A stretch of DNA of 64,000 nt from Eleusine coracana subsp. coracana (lineage: Eukaryota > Streptophyta > Magnoliopsida > Poales > Poaceae), in contig CM064430.1 in assembly GCA_032690845.1 (NCBI GenBank), forward strand, positions 51,371,882-51,435,881. The letters are read 5' to 3'. Made by a program: the position numbers and the translations under genes. Below the pieces are notes generated by a model. The model saw only the letters and a program-made list of their open reading frames with translations, ran no database searches and was not told the DNA's origin. The stretch's first letter is position 1; each line of letters opens with the position of its first letter. Below, piece after piece: positions 55,269 to 64,000 of this stretch.

Positions 55269-56498
55269 ATGGATTCGCCGGCGCCACCAACCCCGCGCCG
55301 CCTCCTACTCCGATCCCGGTCCGACCTCGCCGACGACGTCTTGCGAGAGATCTTCCTCCACCTCGACTCCCCCGCCGACCTCGCCCGCGCCTCCACCACC
55401 TGCACCCACTTCCACCGCGTCATCGCCGACCACGACTTCCTCCGCCACTACCACGCCCTCCACCCGCCGCCGCTCCTCGGCATCCTCGCCAACGTCTTCA
55501 TTCCGGCGCAGCCGCCCCACCCATCGGCTGTCGCTGCCCGCGCCTTCAAGCACGCCGACGACGCCGATTTCTCGTTCTCCTTCATCCCATTCCCCCACCG
55601 TTGGCGCCGCCGCGACAGCCGCGATGGCCGCTTCCTTCTCTCCGGTGTCCCCGTGGGCAGGGGGCACAACCGCGGGGACCTCGTCTGGATCACGGATCTT
55701 GCCGTCTGCGAACCTCTGCACCGCCGCTACCATCTTCTCCCGGCCATCCCCGTCGACCTAGCCGCCGCCGTTCATCTGCCTGACATTGTCGATTTCGAGC
55801 CCTTCCTCGCTCCTGCCGCTGAGGATCACATGGATACATCATTCAGAGTGATCTGCTTGGCGCAATGCACAACCAAGCTGGTGCTCTTCGTCTTCTCATC
55901 AAGCGAGGGGCGATGGCATTCAGTTACCTTTGAAGGCTGGAGTGCTTTGATCACAGGGTCTGGTGGCCCTGCTTCAGGCTCTAAGTTGTCCCAACGGTAC
56001 TATGCTCACAGGTGTTTCTGTTGGTTGATGCAAGGGATGAACAAGCTACTTGTGCTCAATACATGTGGGATGAACTTCTCCTCTGTTGAACTCCCGCAAG
56101 ACTACATGGGAAGAGAAATTGCCATTGTGGAGGCAGGGGACGGAAAGCTTGGCATATTTTCTCTCTGCAGTGACATTGCACACGACACCGTTCACCTCTC
56201 ATATGTCATATTGCGAGATTGCACTGAGATCACAAACCAATGGCACTTCGAGGAGGTACTCCCGTTGCCTTTACAGCATCATTTTGATATCGTGGGTGTA
56301 GCTGGGGGATATTTGGTACTACAAGGTGTTCCAAAAGGCATGTCTCTGATAAATTTGCCGCAGAATCCAAACATAGTCTGCTTTTCTCTGGACCTCAGGA
56401 CACTGCAGCTTGAGTGGTTGTGTCAAACTAGCCGCTCCATCTTATATGCTGAACTTTATGCTGGTCATCCACCAGCTTTGTCTCCACCAAATATATAA
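55269..56498 (+). CDS. F-box protein with F-box-associated C-terminal region (locus 8, intact)
   Basis: This encodes 409 residues in one exon. The F-box is at about residues 18-62 (SDLADDVLREIFLHLDSPAD, THFHRVIADHDFLRHYHALH). Then come FSFSFIPFPHRWRRRDSRDGRFLL, LAVCEPLHRRYHLLPAIPVDL, TSFRVICLAQCT, LVLFVFSSSEGRW, YYAHRCFCWLM, IVEAGDGKLG and the C-terminus LYAGHPPALSPPNI. The first 500 bases are very GC-rich, the rest not, the typical grass gradient. The stop TAA is followed by CATG and donor GTAAGG at 56503. It is a putative SCF substrate receptor. The nearest relatives here are the 23.5 kb, 36 kb and 45 kb loci. Confidence 0.9.
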   Translation: MDSPAPPTPRRLLLRSRSDLADDVLREIFLHLDSPADLARASTTCTHFHRVIADHDFLRHYHALHPPPLLGILANVFIPAQPPHPSAVAARAFKHADDADFSFSFIPFPHRWRRRDSRDGRFLLSGVPVGRGHNRGDLVWITDLAVCEPLHRRYHLLPAIPVDLAAAVHLPDIVDFEPFLAPAAEDHMDTSFRVICLAQCTTKLVLFVFSSSEGRWHSVTFEGWSALITGSGGPASGSKLSQRYYAHRCFCWLMQGMNKLLVLNTCGMNFSSVELPQDYMGREIAIVEAGDGKLGIFSLCSDIAHDTVHLSYVILRDCTEITNQWHFEEVLPLPLQHHFDIVGVAGGYLVLQGVPKGMSLINLPQNPNIVCFSLDLRTLQLEWLCQTSRSILYAELYAGHPPALSPPNI

Positions 56499-58331
56499 CA
56501 TGGTAAGGTTGTTCTCATTTGCTCATAGTCTTTGTTTACTTGTATTTTGCGCACAAAAAGACAGTACAAGTTGATAAAGATATTTGTTGGATGTTGATGC
56601 ATGTGGGCTTAGCCATTCTGGTATTCAAATGTAACAGTAATTCACACTGCTCGTTTAGACAGCTTATAAATTCAGAAAATAAAAAAGGAGTATTTGTTTC
56701 TATCTTATGATCATTCATGTCATTTAAGGACTTCCTCACAAATAGCATAAGAAACTTCATATTAACCACCAATGACCAAAGTGTGCCACAGTGAGCTGGG
56801 TTGGGACATGCATTAGCTAATAGCTATTACTGAGATATGATTGCTTTCTAATGCAGGAATATATTTTTTGCTCCTTCCATCAATACTTCTTTGCCCCTTT
56901 GCTTGCCACAATCAATCTGCTAGAAGTGGTAATGACTGGTTTGATGTGTACACTTGCATCCTTTTTCATTGATCACAGTACAAATAATTTCTGTTACTTT
57001 CAAAGTTTCATGTATGACCCTATTACAGAAACAGAAAAGAGTGCAGTTTTGTTCATATATCTGTAATAACTGTCCCTCAAGTAATGTACAATGATCGGGG
57101 TTGTCTTCATGTTTTTGGTGGAGGGCATATTTTTGGTCGATAACATTTTAGGTGTTTATTATTTCATTATATTTACCCGGGGCCATAACATTTTAGGTCT
57201 CTATTCTTTCATTATATGTTCTAATGATGACAACAATGGATTCTTATGTAGTGTCCGTCTGTTTTGTCCATGTGGTATTGTCATCTAGTATGCTCTGCCT
57301 ATGAGTACAGAGCACAGGGTGGCAATCGGTCATTCATCCCCTATTGCTGTTTTTCTCACCTAATAAGGTGTTCCGAGACACTGCCTTTTCTTTTTGTGAT
57401 GTTTCACTTCCACTCTGCTTACATGGTATAGATGCAAGATCAGTTATATCTTGTTCCACTGATTCTAAAATTGGTTCAACTACTTCAGCAGTTTATCAGC
57501 GTAGTCTAGTATACAATTATATATATATTTTTTACAAGGTATATGATGCAAATTGAACGATTATTACCTAATGTTTACTTCAGGTTTAATAGATTTGTTT
57601 TCGGAACAATGACACAAAAATAATGTATTTCAGATGGATGTTTATGTCTATGCCTGGTAAAATTTGTGTTGAGGTGCAATTACATGGTTTATGATTGGAC
57701 ATTCGTTAATGTGATGCACACCTGTAGGTATTAGCAATGAACATGTGAAAACATTTTTTGTCCATCTTTCAGTATACTGACATTTTAATGGGTGTTTTCT
57801 CACTACATCTGACTGCAGGACCCAATCTGCGGTTTCTATGGTGTCATGCTGCCATGATGCTGATTTGTGTGACCAGGATGTCAGGAGTATCGTACTTCAG
57901 CTAGAATACTTGCTTGGTTCGTCGTTTGATGAATGACTTATTCATTCTAACAACATTCTAACTATCCATCATAACAATGTTTTGTCTAACCAGGAATCTG
58001 TCAGCTCCATTTTACCTGGGAGTTCTGTCTGAGAGTTTGAACTTGTATGATGAATTGGTGGTCTGCTATGTCGGATTGACAATACTAAAGCTATCCTCGG
58101 GCTCGCTTGTACCCGTTGATCCACTCATGTAGTCTGGAGAGTTTCCCTTGCCTTGTTTTTAGGAAAGAATTCTAGCAATAGCAAGCATGAAGTATTGCTT
58201 ACAAGCTGTTATTGAGGGCAAGTTGTTTGGTTGACCGCATTGTCCACCCAACCCTCCCAGTCAACCTGTCGAAGTCAACAACTCAACAGTAACACAGGAT
58301 CACTCCAGTGGCAAGCTCTGATTGCCGCGGG
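56499..58331 (+). other. Putative 3'-UTR intron and downstream exon of locus 8
   Basis: The donor GTAAGG at 56503 may pair with an acceptor CATCTGACTGCAG ending at 57818, giving an intron of about 1.3 kb. No open frame in it has recognisable similarity. The acceptor is a guess from consensus only. Confidence 0.4.
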
Positions 58332-58538
58332 CAGGGATTGAAATCCCGCTATAGTTCGGGATTTTTTTTCCGTCAAAACTGGACCGGGATCTCGGACTTT
58401 TTGGCCGGAATTTCAAATTGCTACAGTATTTAGTGTCGAGATTTACCGGAATCCCGGTCTCCCGATAAAATCGGTCCGGACCGAGATTCCCGGAATCCGT
58501 GAAAACCGGCCGGGATCCGACCGGGATTTTAATCCCTA
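58332..58538. mobile_element. hAT-type MITE (207 bp)
   Basis: The termini are CAGGGATTGAAATCCCG and the inverse of TAGGGATTAAAATCCCG, matching at all but two positions and of the CAGGG/TAGGG type seen in hAT elements. The flanks GCCGCGGG and GCCGCTAC form an imperfect 8-bp duplication. The interior is rich in CCGG / GGGAT(T/C) motifs. Confidence 0.68.
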
Positions 58539-59349
58539 GCCGCTACGCTTGCAGTTCAACGTGCAGTACGGGAACGATGCCCTCGGTAAACAAATGTGGA
58601 TCGACGTTACATCCATTCGAGAGGACGTCTTAAAACGTAGATTTTTTTTTAAGTTTTTTTAACTCATGAAAGTTATTGCCGTGAAAATCTCCATACAATA
58701 AACAACACTCATTGAAGGATGATGTGCGTTCATATTATAAACTTTGTCTCCTAAATAAAAAGCAACTGTGCGGCTAGCGAAAATATAACACAAGTTCTTT
58801 TGCACTGGTGTCACCACTCACCACAAAATCAACGAATTCTTCAGACACTTCCATAGTTTTATAACTGATAATTTTGCCGACAGCAAACCCATACAAAAGC
58901 AACCCAACACTTTACATATACTGGCAAATTTGACACATTGATTACATCTCAAATAAACAAACGATTGACATAGTCTTGATTACGTCTGCTTAATAAACAG
59001 ATGTCAGCTAGTCAAAACATAACAAACAGTCGTTGACATACTACATGGCCTTTGCCAGATGCCAGCTAGTCTAATCGTATGGAGTACGGCTCACTGCTTT
59101 CGAGTCTTGTGCTAAATGCTATACTAGCAAATGCTAAGCATAATAAACAGTCATTTAACACCCGATCTTGTGCTAAATGCTTCGCACTTGCGCCGCTGTA
59201 TCACCCGGCCCCCTGCTTCTTCGCTCCGTTCTCTCCTCAGTCCTCACCGGTGTCACCGGACCGCAATGTGCATTTCCTCCAAACCCTAAGCCCACCGATC
59301 CCCTTTCTCTCACAGGCCGCCTAGAGTCTGCGGGCTATTGGTCAGCGCC
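58539..59349. other. Upstream region of locus 9
   Basis: AT-rich until about 59170, then more GC-rich leader-like sequence. AAACCCTAA occurs at 59281-59289, 61 bases before the ATG. No gene is seen. Confidence 0.45.
59281..59289 (+). promoter_or_regulatory. Telo-box (AAACCCTAA) upstream of locus 9
   Basis: An exact match, third occurrence of this motif shortly upstream of an F-box start codon in the window. Confidence 0.45.
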
Positions 59350-60627
59350 ATGGCATCGCCGGCGCGGCAAATCGCCGACCATCAGGCGCCGGCGCCGTTC
59401 CTGACCCTCACCGACGAACTCCTCGAAGATATCTTCTTCCGCCTCCCCGCCCCGACCGACCTCGCCCGCGCCTCCGCCGCCTGCATCTCCTTCCGCCGCA
59501 TCATCACCGACCGATCCTTCCTCCGCCGCTTCCGCGTCGTCCACCCGCCGCCTCTCCTTGGCTTCGCCGCCTACGAGGGATTTCTCCCCGCGCAGCCTCC
59601 CCACCCCTCCGCGCCGCTCGGCGACGCCCTTGCCGGCGCAGCCGATTTCTCCTACTCCTTCGTCCCCACCGGGAGGTGGAACACACCGTGGCATCCCCGC
59701 GACGTTCGCCAAGGCCGCGTCGTTCTCGAGTGCACCCCGGAATGCGAGCTCGCATTTGACTACTACGACATCGTCTATCTGAAGCACCTCGAGCTTGCTG
59801 TGTGTGATCCCTTGTCTCGGAGGTACAGGCTGCTCCCCCGCATACCCTAGGAGCTAAGAATTCAGTATGAGCCTCTCGTTGATTTCGGGCTCTTCCTCGC
59901 TCCCACCGGTGATGATGAGGAGGAGAAAACATTCAGTGTGGTATGTATGTCATGTAATGGAGCTATGCTGATTGCGTTTGTATTCTCGTCCATCACTGGA
60001 CAATGGCGTATCCCTGCTTATCTCGACTTGAGTTCATTGGGCCCTAGTCCTATCACTGCCCATATCCGGTTTACCTCCTCCTGCCTTGAATATCAGCACT
60101 GCTTCTACTGGACAGCGCCTTGGAGCGACAAGTTGCTTGTGCTTGATGCGCTCAGGTTCGAATTTTCTGTTATAAGTAACAATTTGACTGCCTACCATGC
60201 GCGTCACAGCGGTTAGCCCCTCATTGTAGAGGATGGAGATGGAAACCCAGAGGTGTATTTTCTTGCTGATTTGTATGGGGATGGCCCGACTGAACTAATT
60301 CGCATCACTAAGCAAAATGATGGTGGATCTTCTGATGAATGGCAGTTCACAAATACTATATCATTGCCAAGCCAGTATAACTTTTTCACATTGGGTGCAG
60401 CGGAGGGATTCCTATTCCTTTGTGGCGTTCTTCAAGATCAGGACTAATCCTCAGAGGAATCTTCAGAAAACATGGCTCACTTGCCAGTGGAACCTTCAAA
60501 TGTGGAATATTTTACATTGGATGTCAAAACATCTGAACTTAAGAAGGTTTGTGGGATGAAAAGATACTTCCACAGTGTTTATGCATACTTCGGCTTTCCA
60601 CCACCATTGGCAACACCATGTATATGA
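59350..60627 (+). pseudogene. F-box gene (locus 9), three in-frame stops, no frameshift
   Basis: The ATG at 59350 opens MASPARQIADHQAP and a fine F-box (LTDELLEDIFFRLPAPTDL, SFRRIITDRSFLRRFRVVHPPPLLG), very close to locus 10. The frame stays in register to the expected TGA at 60625-60627 (HSVYAYFGFPPPLATPCI). It is interrupted by TAG (59848-59850), TAG (60214-60216) and TAA (60445-60447). The first changes a Glu position of the IPEEL block. The donor GTAAGT follows four bases after the end. A 166-residue F-box-only product could still be made and might bind Skp1 without a substrate domain. The mutation pattern points to recent inactivation, or to sequence errors. Confidence 0.9.
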
Positions 60628-62688
60628 AGTGGTAAGTTCGTTGTTGTCACTCTTTGCATGCTTATTTTTGTTTCTGCAGGTATTGGGTAATCCTCTCATG
60701 TTCAGTAGTAAACTTATTTTGTTACGTTGTTGCAGTTCACCATCATACTTTATGTGGAGGTAGTTATATTTTGTCCTGTTTTTCATTGTCAGATTGTAAC
60801 CACTTTGCTCTGACTATCGTCCTCAGATGTACTATTTTTCATTATCAGATGGTTATAAATTAATATTGTTGAACATGCTATAAAAATTGTATTGAACTGA
60901 CTTGTTCAACCACTGTCATGTGTACCTTGGGTTTAAAAGGTAATCTAGAAAATAGAAAGAAAGAAACTTTGTGATATGAAAGGCATTGACAATCTACCAT
61001 TGTGGAACATCTCATAATTTCAACTCACTGGATAGTGGATGCAATATCATGCTTGAAGTTTCTTAATGCAGATATTTTAGAATAAATATTTGTCCAAGCT
61101 GCCATCTATGTTGTGCATCCTTTGTGAAACAAAACAACTTCTCTTGTGGCAACATATCCATGAACATATCTTTTGTTGTAGTATTTTGTATGATTTCTCA
61201 ACCTTTTAAAAATAGACCATGTTGAATCTGTCATCTTTTTTCTTTTCCAGTAGCTAGAATTCTTATTGAAGATAATGGTGCAGAGTATACATGTCTTTAT
61301 TGAAGGACTTAATGTTCTGACTTCTAAGTCCAGTGTCGTGCTGGAATAATCTTTTTTACTTATTCATGCTTGTATCCCATCTACAATAAATTACTATTTT
61401 TTGGCCTAACTTTGTTATCCTTTACCAAATTTTATATTGTGTACAATTGAGTCTGTTAGAGCTAATTTCTAGCTTGGTTTTTTTTTTATCTATTATCCTA
61501 CCAACATATCGGCGCTGCCTAATTGTTCACATGCTCTTGGTGGTTTAGGATTTTTATGCCTTAATTAGTTGTTCATATATTAGCCCCTCTTTGGAATTTG
61601 GATACAAAGTATTTTTGGAGTTTTGTAAGAGTACTATGGTTTAGCAAAATACTTTGGTTTTGGGAGGTATGGAGGCGTTTGGATGTAACAGATTTTGTGT
61701 ATTTTTAAAAACCATGGTATTGCTAAAACTGCAACCATTTTGGAGTTTTAAAACCTCCATTCATGACCCTTTTTTTTTTCTAAACCATGGTTTTGAAAAA
61801 CTACAACACCCAAGCAGCCCTTCACCTTCCACCTACATTTGTGACTTCATTCAAATGGATTCTTGTAAACCTTTCAGTTTACAACTTTTACACAAAAAAC
61901 GTGGAAATATTATTTCTGTCACATGTATAGTCGTGGCTCAGTTGTAATTAGATGCATTTGCTTGAAATTTTATGCCTAACGTACTTGTTATGAGGCAGGG
62001 AGTGACGTGCTTTCTTTTGGGGTCAGTCATCTGGTGTTTAGCAGCAAAGGAGGATGGTCATGTTGGTGCTGCACTTCTTCTGACGCTGCTTTCTGAACTT
62101 GTTAATTTGCTACTCGTTAAGAACTAATTCCTATGTAATTTAGTTATGTCGATCAGTATCTGTAGCAGACAAAGTTAATCTTGGGTCACTATTATGTATG
62201 CGTTGTATTGCTCTTTCCCAGCTCAACTGCATGTTATGGGATATTTGGAAGGAAATCTGTTTCCAGAATTTGAATCCTCTACCATTGTGTTGATGTGACA
62301 CATCGGCCACCAGTATCAAGCTGTTTGAAACTGGCCTTGATCAACTGTCAGTTCGTCTAGAAAAAACTGTCAGGTTCGTCTTGATCGACTGTTCATTATT
62401 TTAGAGATGGTCTTATTTAGCACGGGCCTCATTTAGAAATGAAACCAGTCGTCCAACCTTGCGCTCAGCCCATGTGAAATAGGCTCATATCCTGAAGTGC
62501 TTGCGGGCCATAGCATGGAAGCCTATGGTCCCAACCTGAAACTGAAACACAGTCTTGGGGCCAGGCGGCCAGCCCACTTGGCTTGGCTTGTTCTTGGTCG
62601 CCGGCTCGACGCACCTCCCCCAGTCCCTCTATCCACCGATCCCCTTCTTCTGCCCAGACGAGCGCCGGCGTTCGGTTCAGATGCTGCC
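60628..62688. other. 3' flank of locus 9 and upstream region of locus 10
   Basis: The donor of locus 9 is at 60632; a possible acceptor (TTGTTATGAGGCAG) ends at 61998, but no homologous exon was recognised. The frame of locus 10 is open back to about 62497 (ATG at 62515), without family similarity, so this is taken as leader. Confidence 0.4.
61583..61820. mobile_element. Tourist-like MITE (about 240 bp)
   Basis: The start GCCCCTCTTTGGAATTTGG and the inverse of the end, GGGCTGCTTGGGTG, resemble Tourist termini. The interior has repeated ACCATGGT and CCAAAG / TTTGGT motifs in inverted arrangement. The left flank is TTA, the right TTC, so the duplication is imperfect. Confidence 0.45.
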
Positions 62689-63933
62689 ATGGCCTCGCCC
62701 GCGGCGCCAATCCCCGACCACCAGGCGCCGTTGCCCCTCCCGACCGTCACTGACGAGATCCTGGAGGATATCCTCCTCCGCTTGCCCACTCCAACAGATC
62801 TGGCCCGGGCCAGCACCGCCTGCGCCTCCTTCCGCCGCATAATCACCGACCGCTCCTTCCTCCGCCGTTTCCGCGTCCTCCATCCGCCTCCTCTCCTCGG
62901 CTTCGTCAACAGGCAGGGATTCCACCCCGCAGAGCCCCCTCACCCCTCCGCGCCACTCGCCGGCGCGCTCGCCGGAGCCGCCGATTTCTCCTACACATTC
63001 GTCCCCACGGGAAGATGGATCGAGCCCTGGCGTGCTCGCGACGTGCGCCAGGGACGCGTCCTCATCGAGTGCGTCCCCGAGTTCACCGTCGCCGACGCTG
63101 AAAAGTTCTCCCTGAGGGACCTCGAGCTCGCTGTGTGTGATCCCTTGTTCCGGCGGTACGTGCTGCTCCCTTCCATTCCTGAAGGCCTAACAGCTCCGCT
63201 CGCGCGTCCCTTTGATTTCGAGAGCTTCCTTGCTCCCACGGCCGAGGATGAGGATGAGACATCATTCAGGGTGATATGCACGGCGTGGAATGATACGACG
63301 CTGTTCGCGTTTGTCTTCTCTTCCATCACCGGAGAATGGAATCTTGCTGCGTCTCCTAGCTTTAGTTCCTTGGACACTTCGCCACCTCACTACTACAACG
63401 AATTTACCTCTTTTTGTTTCGTGGGGAACTGCATCTATTGGACGAGGCCTTGGGTTGACAAGTTGCTTGTGCTTGACTCGCTCAGCATGGAGTTCTCAGT
63501 TGTCAACAGCGTGCCATCCAGTAACTTAAGGCAGGACAATCTTAAGAGCCACGTTGTAGCGGGTGAAAATGAAACACCTCTTATACTTTTCCTCAGTGAT
63601 CGCAATGAAGATGTTTCAGGTGACCATTTACATATCGCTAAGCTAAATGTCAGTGAGCCTGCTGATCAGTGGAAGTTAGAGAAGATTATACCACTGCCCA
63701 GACAGTATAGTTATTCCATTATTTGTGCGGACAAGGAGTTCTTATTCCTTCAAGGCATTCCAAAAGAATATCAGAATTCAAGATTTCCGTGGGAGGAATA
63801 TCCATTCAGAGAATACTTTTCGTTGGACACTAAAACTTCTGAACTTAAGAGGATCTGTGGAAAGAAACGCTACTTTTTCGATGCACGTCCATACTTTGGG
63901 TTCCCACCATCATTGTCAGAACCATGTATATGA
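62689..63933 (+). CDS. F-box protein with F-box-associated C-terminal region (locus 10, intact)
   Basis: This encodes 414 residues. The ATG at 62689 matches the start of locus 9 (MASP..PI.DHQAP). The F-box is at about residues 18-62 (LPTVTDEILEDILLRLPTPTDL, SFRRIITDRSFLRRFRVLHPPPLLG). Then FSYTFVPTGRWIEPW, RDVRQGRVLIE, LAVCDPLFRRYVLLPSIPEGL, TSFRVICTAW, FAFVFSSITGEW, LLVLDSLSMEFSV and the end RPYFGFPPSLSEPCI. An in-frame ATG at 62515 would add 58 unrelated residues. The stop TGA is followed by AGTG and donor GTAAGC at 63938. It is a putative SCF substrate receptor and the functional sister of pseudogene 9, 3.3 kb upstream. Confidence 0.9.
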   Translation: MASPAAPIPDHQAPLPLPTVTDEILEDILLRLPTPTDLARASTACASFRRIITDRSFLRRFRVLHPPPLLGFVNRQGFHPAEPPHPSAPLAGALAGAADFSYTFVPTGRWIEPWRARDVRQGRVLIECVPEFTVADAEKFSLRDLELAVCDPLFRRYVLLPSIPEGLTAPLARPFDFESFLAPTAEDEDETSFRVICTAWNDTTLFAFVFSSITGEWNLAASPSFSSLDTSPPHYYNEFTSFCFVGNCIYWTRPWVDKLLVLDSLSMEFSVVNSVPSSNLRQDNLKSHVVAGENETPLILFLSDRNEDVSGDHLHIAKLNVSEPADQWKLEKIIPLPRQYSYSIICADKEFLFLQGIPKEYQNSRFPWEEYPFREYFSLDTKTSELKRICGKKRYFFDARPYFGFPPSLSEPCI

Positions 63934-64000
63934 AGTGGTAAGCTGCTAGCTTGATGCTTTATTGTCCTTCACTGTGCACACTTGTGTGTTTTCTACATGT
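63934..64000 (+). other. Start of the 3'-UTR intron of locus 10 (runs off the window)
   Basis: The donor GTAAGC at 63938 lies four bases after the stop, as in the other members. No acceptor is within the window. Confidence 0.5.

Overview
The window looks like nuclear DNA of a grass, most probably Oryza (rice) or a close relative. The non-coding DNA is AT-rich and full of small DNA transposons typical of grasses (Stowaway with TA target duplications, PIF/Harbinger-like, CACTA, hAT). The genes are intronless in their coding part and show a steep 5' GC-rich to 3' GC-poor gradient, as grass genes do. There are no operons, bacterial signals or CRISPR arrays.

The backbone is a tandem cluster of F-box protein genes of one family: an N-terminal F-box (Skp1-binding) followed by a roughly 330-residue F-box-associated region ending in a conserved YxGFPPxLSPPxI-like C-terminus. 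Ten loci and several scraps are visible. Five look intact: 5688-6923 (+), 13891-15144 (-), 23474-24713 plus a likely second exon (+), 55269-56498 (+) and 62689-63933 (+). The 3' end of another lies at 1-225. Four are broken: 35480-36808 (frameshift, stops, Stowaway insertion), 41854-45419 (1-bp deletion and a 2.3 kb LTR element in the exon), 49397-50129 (truncated at a CACTA-like end) and 59350-60627 (three in-frame stops, no frameshift). Such proteins are expected to be substrate receptors of SCF ubiquitin ligases; their targets cannot be read from the sequence.

A shared architectural feature is a GT-AAG-like splice donor directly after the stop codon, exactly 4 nt downstream in seven loci and 1 nt in one. 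The family therefore carries a long intron in the 3' UTR. In the 23.5 kb gene the stop position reads TTA, so the same donor now lies in coding sequence and a new C-terminal tail with a hydrophobic segment can be encoded.

Layout: 0-11.4 kb, two related F-box units with long, internally repetitive 3'-UTR introns. 11.4-15.4 kb, the single minus-strand F-box gene. 15.4-23.3 kb, a mosaic of nested repeats: CACTA elements, segmental direct repeats, a recent copy of the 3' end of the 5.7 kb gene and a PIF-like element. 23.3-26 kb, the stop-loss F-box gene. 26.5-33.7 kb, a complete but decayed Ty1/copia retrotransposon with perfect AGATC target duplications. 35-46.6 kb, two closely related broken F-box genes, one carrying a 2.0 kb TTGAAAG-ended transposon downstream, the other split by a non-autonomous LTR element with an unusual 481-codon ORF. 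47-51.2 kb, low-complexity DNA, a LINE fragment, a foldback MITE, an F-box relic and a CACTA-like segment with a 50-bp minisatellite fused to a different F-box fragment. 51-55 kb, nothing convincing. 55-64 kb, two intact F-box genes and one pseudogene. The cluster is a clear case of gene birth and death by tandem duplication with heavy transposon traffic.
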